This document shows positions 56,920-64,000 of a stretch of 64,000 nt of DNA, piece after piece. The notes below the pieces were generated by a model. That model made no database searches and was not told the origin of the DNA. It worked only from the letters and a program-made list of their open reading frames with translations. Numbering within the stretch: position 1 is the first letter of the stretch; the number at the start of each line of letters is the position of its first letter. The position numbers and the translations under genes are program-made. Source of the DNA: Liolophura sinensis (lineage: Eukaryota; Mollusca; Polyplacophora; Chitonida; Chitonidae); assembly GCF_032854445.1 (NCBI RefSeq), contig NC_088298.1:15299504-15363503 (forward strand), in the 5' to 3' direction.

Positions 56920-57589
56920 TTTCTTTAGTGTAACGGTTGTTGCTACAAATATCTATCGTTTTTATTTTGTATAAATTGCGCAATTTTTTTCTTTGTGGAT
57001 ACACAGTTTTAATAACACTACATGTAGTGTTTAAAAGAGAGTAAGAGTATTTCTTCAGTAATTCTGAAGTATCATGTTACAGAAATTCAGAGCTCACCAA
57101 AGAAGCTGATTTTACCTCTGCGTGGTGCTACAAATTTTTTGTTGTTGTGAGAATGAATGCGTGCGACGTGAAGCGCTTAGCCAAGTTTGGTGGGCAGCTT
57201 CTTTGGTGTTGATAACTCACTGATTTTACCTGTGTATGATGGTTGTAACTGGAACACCTCACTAGCCATCAGACTGTCGTTAACATGCAATAAATTTAAG
57301 TGATTTACTGGTCATGTACTATATGGGCCTATGATAATGTTAGACCTAATCTGCATATTCATTATTTCATATTTATTTCCAAAGGGCTATTCATGCCTGC
57401 AACACAAATTAAACACATGATGTCATAGATTTGTGACTGTGTTTTGAAAGTTATCTGGACTTGCCGTGCGTATCTTTTGCACTGATGTCCGGCCATATGT
57501 AACCTATATCGTATAAGAACTCAAATACTCTAGCTGGACAGATTTTCATTGTTAAAATTTCTGAAATACCTCGAGGCCAGAGGAGTACG

Positions 57590-57910
57590 TTTAGAGTAAG
57601 GACATTGGAGAAAGGATTTCGGGCGTTACGGGGTAAAGAGAGCCTTTTCCTAGAGGATTTCTACGGGGCCTCGGTAAAGGAAGCACTCGTATTAAGTTGG
57701 CAGAAGTCTTCAGTTTGTCAATCCAAGACGGAATTCTCCGGGATTCATACGCAGGGGCCATCGGGTGCAAATGGCTGATTCCTTTTTCCGCTGTGTTTGT
57801 GGAGTCGCGCATTGGGACTGTCCGAGCTACTTCCGGTATCGATTCCTCAGAGATACAGGAGTTTACTTGGCCTTGGTCTCGCCATCTTTTCTTTTTATGT
57901 AGTGTTTTTG
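57590..57910. promoter_or_regulatory. Unique GC-richer island near NGFR-like exon 2
   Basis: Repeat-free, with overlapping short ORFs on both strands and no domain. It lies 0.7 kb upstream of the receptor exon. Confidence 0.25.
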
Positions 57911-58129
57911 TATCTTGTTTTAGATTTATGAACCAGTGATATAATGCTCAATGCATGTATATGCTATGCAATCACTTAAAGAAGAATAAAAAAAATAACA
58001 AAAAAACACGAGAACTGAAATTAACATCGGAAACAACACAGAAAACAATACCGGTATCCAAAAATATCTTCATATTATTATTTATGTTTGGATGTAAAGT
58101 AGATTCTATGAACCGTATCAAAATTTATA

Positions 58130-58320
58130 ATGTTGCAACAAATGTTGAAAACTGCCAAAGCATTGATTGAAAAATGGTAAAGCGTTGTCTGAAAAATGCT
58201 GAAGCATTGGATGAAAGCGTTGAAACAAGAAATCTTTGAAACAATGGGAGAATGGCTGAAAGCATGGAAGCAATGGCTGAAAATTGCTGATATATCGGCT
58301 TAAAACTGCTGTAGCATCTT
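58130..58320 (+). repeat. Degenerate tandem repeat, about 24-30 bp
   Basis: Variants of GAAAAATGCTGAAGCATTGG recur about seven times. The minus strand is open in two frames because of the repeat. Confidence 0.7.
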
Positions 58321-58609
58321 TTTTGTTGTGATCCATTATGGTCAATGATCATTCTTATTTATACATAGCTAGACGAGCTGTGACCATTGCAGGCTTTGAC
58401 TCATAAAGTTGCAGGTTCAAATGTAAGTCCTACTGGATTGACTGCATTTGTGTTTTTCAGGATCTTGGTGGGTTTCATGTCTTTCCTGTGGATATATGTC
58501 AGTGAAATCTTCTTAATAAAATTTATACGAATAGACTATTAAGCACCGGTCAAGTGAAATTATTAAACACTGTATTTTTTACCCTTCTATTTTGTTGTTA
58601 TTTTCTCAG

Positions 58610-59105
58610 GCGGCAGTTGCGAGTCTGTGTCCAGAAAATGTGCAATATGGTAGTGGAGATTGCTGTTCGAAATGTGGACCAGGGTATGGTGTGGATACCC
58701 TGTGTTCCAAACAGAACGACACAATTTGTGAGGGTTGCGAGGAGGGAGTGACGTTTTCGACCAGCTGGAGTTACGACAAGGAGTGCTTACCTTGTTCCAG
58801 CTGCATCAAAAATGCACATGTTGTGCAGGCGTGTAACTCCACGCATGACGTTGTTTGTGAGTGCAATCCTAATTTTTTTTACGACCCAGAGAGCGACACG
58901 TGCAAACTGTGCGAACCATGTGCCCCAGGCTCTGGAGCCTCACGGCACTGTAACAGCATGGAGAACACCATTTGTGAAGAGTGCCCTAATGCTACGTTTT
59001 CAGATGTTCTCAGTCCCACGGCAGATTGTCTCCCTTGCTCTATGTGCGAGGAGGATCAAGTGATGCTACAGGCTTGCTCGGCTAAACAGGATGCCATTTG
59101 TCTAG
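58610..59105 (+). CDS. NGFR: NGFR/p75NTR-like TNF receptor, exon with four cysteine-rich domains
   Basis: Extracellular ligand-binding part of a TNF-receptor-superfamily protein on the cell surface. Acceptor TTGTTATTTTCTCAG (phase 0) and donor TGTCTAG/GTGCGT (phase 1) bound 165 codons plus one base. Four six-Cys repeats (24 Cys) follow AAVAS: about residues 7-39, 40-83, 84-122 and 123-165 of the exon. Compared with vertebrate p75NTR, the order, number and spacing of repeats match. Conserved stretches include GVTFS...CLPCSSC, DTCKLCEPCAPGSG, NTICEECPNATFSD and DCLPCSMCEEDQ. Three N-glycosylation sequons occur (NDT, NST, NAT); the first sits where human p75NTR has NQT. Transmembrane and death-domain exons are not in the window. 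The ORF reads past the donor to a stop at 59198-59200, which would give a short soluble form if the intron were retained. Confidence 0.88.
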
Positions 59106-60540
59106 GTGCGTATACAAAGTTATCTTTTTTTCTTGTAATGTGGTATATTTTCAACGATTTTACAGATGCTTTTCTAGGTAACTTAAATTTCAGCAATTGA
59201 AGGGATATTGCAGGTTCTGCCTTGTATGTGACCTTGAACCTTGATCCCACTATGACCTTTAACTAGTTTAACCTAGACCTGGCCATCAGGCGACTTTGAC
59301 CTTTTATTGCTTGTCCACCATTTTTTGTAGTATACAAAAACTGATAGCATGTTACTGCTCAAAGCAGTTTGCCTTGATGTTTTTTTGAAAGATTAGACAG
59401 AATGTTCAAAGCTAAAATATTTAAAAAATGATGACGAAGTAAAAAGGATCTATGCTGTTGGAAAATCAAAGTGAATGTAACACAGTTAAAAAATATAAGG
59501 ATGAAATTATTATTTTTTGTTACAATTTATGAACAGGCTGTTTTAAAATTGTGCTTACATTGTCCATAAGACTTGTAAAGAGACCATCACGTTGACCCCA
59601 AAAATATCAGACCCAGCTTCAAAGTTCAACCTCAAAAGTGCATTTTTTGAATAAATAAAAATGTAATTAAATACTATATTTGTGCTGAGACTTACATTTT
59701 CCCTTAGAATACCATCCTTTGTAAACAAATTAAAAAACACCTTTTTAGAATCAACAGAACTCTCAGAATCGGCATTCATATTTTAGGCTTGTGTGATGGC
59801 TAGGACTAGTCGGCTAATATGAATAGCTATGATACAATTGATAAAATCTGCAAAAGATTTACAAAATTTGCTCACAGTAGTCTGGAAAGTATGTTTTTTT
59901 GGAGCTATGCATCCAAACAGATTGTGTATATAAGCAAAATGGACGTTCCAGGTCGGTACTGCAACCACAGTCTAAAGATTCAGTCGACATCAGAATGATA
60001 GAGGCTTTGTTTTGAAACTGTATCATATGCTGAGAAATTAATATCATCAGCAAATAATTTACCAGTCTACTAAAGAAAAAAAAAGCAGAATTCATTTTGT
60101 CAAAGTAAAAAAAACCTGAATTAGTGAACAAAGATGACCCTGTTAGTGAGAGAGACATTTAATGCGGCATTACATCCATTTGTCGTGTGACCATGTCACT
60201 TAAAACTGAATCACAATCTGTCACAGCACTGACAAACTTCACTTCTCTGGTGTCAAACTAAACAGTTTGCTGTTTGTTCTTAGCATTTGACAGAAAAAAA
60301 ATTTTAAAAATCACTAAAGGACGAAGCACTTTACTCTAATGGTGGATAAATGTGAAATAAGGCTCTAAATGCATCATCGCTCAAAAGTAACAGACTTGGA
60401 AATGTTTCGTCATCGTGAAAGAAACTTTTAAAGCACAAGGAACTAAGTGGTTCCTAAAAGAACTTTCCACTAATACTAATGAGGTTCCTGATAGAATGTT
60501 CCTGTATTTCAATGAGGGTTCCTGATGGAACCTCCAAATG
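59106..60540. other. Intron 2 of the NGFR-like gene, 5' part
   Basis: AT-rich. TGACCTTGAACCTTGATCCC and further TGACCTTT half-sites at 59228-59303 form a small cluster of nuclear-receptor-like half-sites or a short repeat. No further exon was recognised. Confidence 0.45.
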
Positions 60541-61575
60541 TTAGATAAAAAATCCAAAATGATATGCAAGGTGCAAGTAGGTAATATACAAGGTGTAAAT
60601 GTTTTTCTATAGATGATATACAAAGTGCAAGTAATTTTGTATATATGATATATAAAGTGCAAGTAGTTGTCTTGAGGTGATATGCAAGGTGAAAGTACTT
60701 TTCTCCATGTGATATACAAGGTGCAACTAGTTTTGTCTATAATGATATACAAAAACCAGTAGATCCACTGATAAGTTTCAAGTAATACACAAGTCGTGTA
60801 ACTCCGTTTTTCAGAGTTATACTACTTGTGTATTTCATGATTTACATGTACAAAGTGCAAGTAGTTTTTGTTATGTGATATACAAGGTGCAAGTAGTTTT
60901 TGCTATGTGATATACAAGGTGCAAGTAGTTTTCTCTGTGTGATATACAAGGTGCAAGTAGTTTTTGTTATGTGATATACAAGGTGCAAGTAGTTTTCTCT
61001 GTGATATACTATGTGCAAGTAGTTGTTGCTATGTGATATACAAAGTGCAAGTAATTCTCTATGTGATATACAAGGTGTAAGTGGTTTTCTATATGTGATT
61101 TACAAGGTGCAAGTAGTTTTTGCTGTGTGATATACAAGATGCAAGCAATTTTCTCTGTGTGATATTCAAGGTGCGGGTAGTTTTCTCTATGTGATATACA
61201 AGTTGGAAGTAGTTTTCTCAATGTGATATACAAGGTGCAAGTAGTTGTCTCGAGGTGAGATGCAAGGTGCAGTTAGTTTCTCCATGTGATATACAAGGTG
61301 CAAGTAGTTTTTGCTGTGTGATATACAAGGTGCAAGTAGTTCTCTCTGTGCGATATACAAGGTGCAAGTAGTTCTCTCTGTGTGATATACAAGGTGTAAG
61401 TGGTTTTCTCTGTGATGTACAAAGTACAAGTAGTTTTTGCTGTGTGATATACAAGGTGCAAGTAGTTTTCTCTGTGTGATATACAAGGTGCAAGTAGTTT
61501 TCTCTGTGATATACAAGGTGCAAGTAGTTTTCTCTATGTGATATACAAGGTGCAAGTAATTTTCTGTGTATGAAA
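60541..61575 (+). repeat. 32-bp minisatellite
   Basis: About 30 units of GATATACAAGGTGCAAGTAG plus TTTTCTCTGTGT, with unit lengths 30-33 bp. The minus strand is open in several frames (LYITQRKLLAPC-type repeats), which I take as by-products. A 21-bp inverted repeat interrupts the array at 60784-60834. Confidence 0.93.
60784..60834. repeat. Hairpin inside the minisatellite
   Basis: The arms 60784-60804 and 60814-60834 are inverted repeats matching at 19 of 21 positions, with a 9-base loop. The sequence is not a variant of the 32-bp unit. Confidence 0.85.
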
Positions 61576-63854
61576 TGAAGGGGTTTTAGGCACAAACTAG
61601 CCTCAGATAAAGGAAGTATAAGCCACTACCAGACCTCGTCACATTGAAGACCTACTGCAGTGAGAAAAAGAAGGCCAGGGGCGAAAAAACGAGAGAGAAA
61701 AAAAGAAAAACAATTTTCCTTGATGTCAGTGTAAAAGCTGTCATGGCTTATTAATGTCACAAACTTCACAGATGGCGTAAAGATACACCTTTTTTTTTAC
61801 ATCCCTACAAAAAAAACTGGAAAGCTGTATATGCGGTGTGCAGCATGGTGATTACCACGTTTGACTCGTTGCGTTGAGTATGTTAATTATTTGCTAAATT
61901 GTATGTTTTCATTTTTTGCCGAGAACCAGTGCAAGAGCACTCGTGAGAAGAATACTCTGATGAAACGTACACTATCGGTTTTAATTCACTGCAGTATTTT
62001 CACAATTTAGAAAAGCAATTCAGGCTTTCCCAGTCTGTATGAGTTCACCTTGCTTTTAAGACACAGATGTTTTGACACCAATGTAGCTCTTTAAAATAAT
62101 GTCAGGTATTATATAGAAGTCTCTAAAAGTAAAACTGGCTTTTTGTGTGTACATTCACTTTTGAATGTAATATACTACAAAATTCCACTTGAACCATGGG
62201 TCAGTCTGTTTTGATCATTTCACTTTTGATTGTAGTCTAAAGCATTAGAAAGTAGTGGTGTGCTTTTTGGGGTGTCTACTATGCCTTGTCTCTTATCAGC
62301 AGTTTATTAACTATGATTTGTTGGCTGGGTGTTATATAAGATATGTTATGTCAGTGAGCACTTTTTTGATGAAAACGTTTGATGTCACAGCTGGAGATGG
62401 GAAAACGAGTGACCTTGCTAAAACGACCACCTGATCAAACGAAAAATGGCACGCTGAAAGTAATGACCTAAAAAACGGAACACCAGGAAGGCGATCATTA
62501 TTTGTTACCGCACATAAAGAGATGCTGTTTAGCAGTGCACATGGGAGTCATTTCAACATCAAGGGGAGCTTTTCAATGGACAAGGGTAGAGAAGTTAAAA
62601 AGAAACCAGATATTCGGCAGAAAACAAGCGAGACTGTTGCACAAGACACGTTTACTTACGGTTTCCTTGATGTGTAGAAAAAGTGGTATAATGTTGCAGT
62701 ACGGCTCAAAGGAATCGTTTTGCTCGGCAGAAAGTTCTCGTTTGAAGATAAAAAAATGAATACATGTTTAAAAGAAAGGTCTTTTAAACAGCAGTGAATT
62801 AAGTTAAAGTACACTAGGGTAATGTTGGTTATGAAAGCCTACATGCACCACACCTAAGCTTGCACACTTTTTCTTCTTTTATCTGTGAACCAAAGTTATG
62901 TATCATTCGAGTGTTACAAAAGACATTTGCATATTTGTTTATTATGCATTACTAATTTAGAGTAAACACTAGAAAGATAGACATTTATTTGTTGTACATA
63001 ATTTAAAAGTTAATAAAGAAAGATAAATACATGTAGACTTTGCTTGGTTGGTTAGTGAATGGTTACAGAACAAAGGTAATGTTTCTTTCTTTTTACATTA
63101 TTTAAGAGTTACAAAAGATAGACGCAAAGTTATTTGTTTGTTATGCATTATTCAGTGGTTACAACTTTTTTGTTAAATACATTGTTCGAGATTGTTCAAG
63201 AGTTAAAATAACAAAAGACAGATACATGGTTGTTCACTTGACTTCAGTTAGTATATCGCCACAATATGGCTGATATATTGTTGATGTGGTGTTAAGCCAT
63301 AATGATTTAATCAAGAATCATTGAGATATGAGTTCAAATCCCAGTGTAGGCCACAGACTAAATCCATGTTTTACATTGGAACTCATTGATAACCTAATTC
63401 AAAGAGAATTACTAACTCTCAATATTGGAATTTTCACCTCGCTAATTTTATATTTCAGTTTTTATTCAGTTTTTTGTTATCATCATAAGTAATTAGAGTG
63501 TTTTGAGAGGATGTTTTAAAATTTATAGAAAATTTTGTACATACAGATCTGTTCTGGCTACAGTGTGGTATTACAGCAGATAGGAGTGGATTTCCTTCAA
63601 ACCAAAATTTGATCAACCAGTCAAGGGATCAGCTGTCTACAAAAATGATAGAAAAATAGATAGAATAATAGGTAAACACCACGTCAAAGAAGTGAGAATT
63701 GAATATGCTTTTGCAACCCTAGAGTACTTATCTTACTGCTGAAATAGAAAATTAGAAACTCTTTGCTTTCAACGCTTTACATGAAGGATATATGAAAAAA
63801 ATAAAATGCGGACACCATACTCAAATTAAACAGTCTCAGAAGGGCTGTTTGAAC
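61576..63854. other. Intron 2 / downstream: no exon recognised
   Basis: AT-rich sequence. The ORF 62502-62759 has no domain. TTATGCATTA, GTTACAAAAGA and GTTCAAGAGTT variants recur loosely between 62900 and 63240, suggesting an old repeat of about 130 bp. Confidence 0.45.
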
Positions 63855-63869
63855 ATTCTCTTTCTCGTT

Positions 63870-64000
63870 TTCGGCCGTATGTGGGAAGGTCTGTCTGCAA
63901 CCTGCGGATGGTTGTGGGTTTCCCCCGGGCTCTGCCCTGTTTCCTCCCACCATAACACTGGCCACTGTCGTATAAGTGAAATATTCTTGAGTACGGCACA
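63870..64000 (+). repeat. SINE-A, 5' truncated, cut by window end
   Basis: CGGCCGTATGTGGGAAGGTC, CAACCTGCGGATGG, TTTCCTCCCACCATAACAC and GAAATATTCTTGAGTACGGC. Confidence 0.88.

Noticed and set aside
61009-61595. Minus-strand LYITQRKLLAPC repeat ORFs of 120-125 codons
   Set aside because: Three frames are open over the same minisatellite and the 32-bp unit does not keep a frame. A by-product of repeat composition.

Overview
The window is eukaryotic genomic DNA. Its genes are split by GT-AG introns, it is AT-rich, and it carries many short interspersed repeats, MITE-like elements and minisatellites. The gene content (an IRF-family factor, mitochondrial EF-Ts, a p75NTR-type TNF receptor), together with a very abundant tRNA-derived SINE ending in 'GTACGGCGTAAAACACCAAT' plus (AAAT)n, suggests a marine lophotrochozoan such as a mollusc or brachiopod. 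The phylum is an inference from memory of such genomes. No prokaryotic or viral genes were recognised.

Layout. (1) 1-2903, minus strand: the 5' part of an interferon regulatory factor gene. The exon with the first part of the DNA-binding domain ends at 1747. A 39-bp minisatellite of about 27 units follows in the intron, and its unit is a copy of the exon/intron junction. A probable upstream exon is at 2755-2903. (2) 3449-13143: mostly non-coding, with SINE pieces, a decayed Crypton-type tyrosine recombinase fragment (3764-4036), a possible minus-strand promoter (8640-9240) and the TSFM upstream region. (3) 13144-19690, plus strand: a complete five-coding-exon TSFM gene (331 aa). Its introns hold recent SINEs and, in intron 3, a 339-bp inverted copy of the end of its own last exon. 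(4) 19700-45300: a gene-poor stretch with SINEs, four kinds of MITE-like or fold-back element, minisatellites, a 200-N scaffold gap inside a small ORF, and several repeat-free islands that may be regulatory. (5) 45300-64000, plus strand: the start of an NGFR/p75NTR-like receptor gene. A TATA-containing leader and a signal-peptide exon (45858-45902) come first. A 12.7-kb intron separates them from one exon (58610-59105) that encodes all four cysteine-rich domains. The transmembrane and death-domain exons lie beyond the window.

The three genes have separate roles: immune or stress transcription, mitochondrial translation, and neurotrophin/TNF-type signalling. There is no operon-like link between them. 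The most unusual structures are the tandem array of perfect 5' splice sites next to the IRF donor, and the inverted TSFM exon copy, which could make a long double-stranded stem in the pre-mRNA with coding exon 4 in its loop. All alignments and counts were made by eye.
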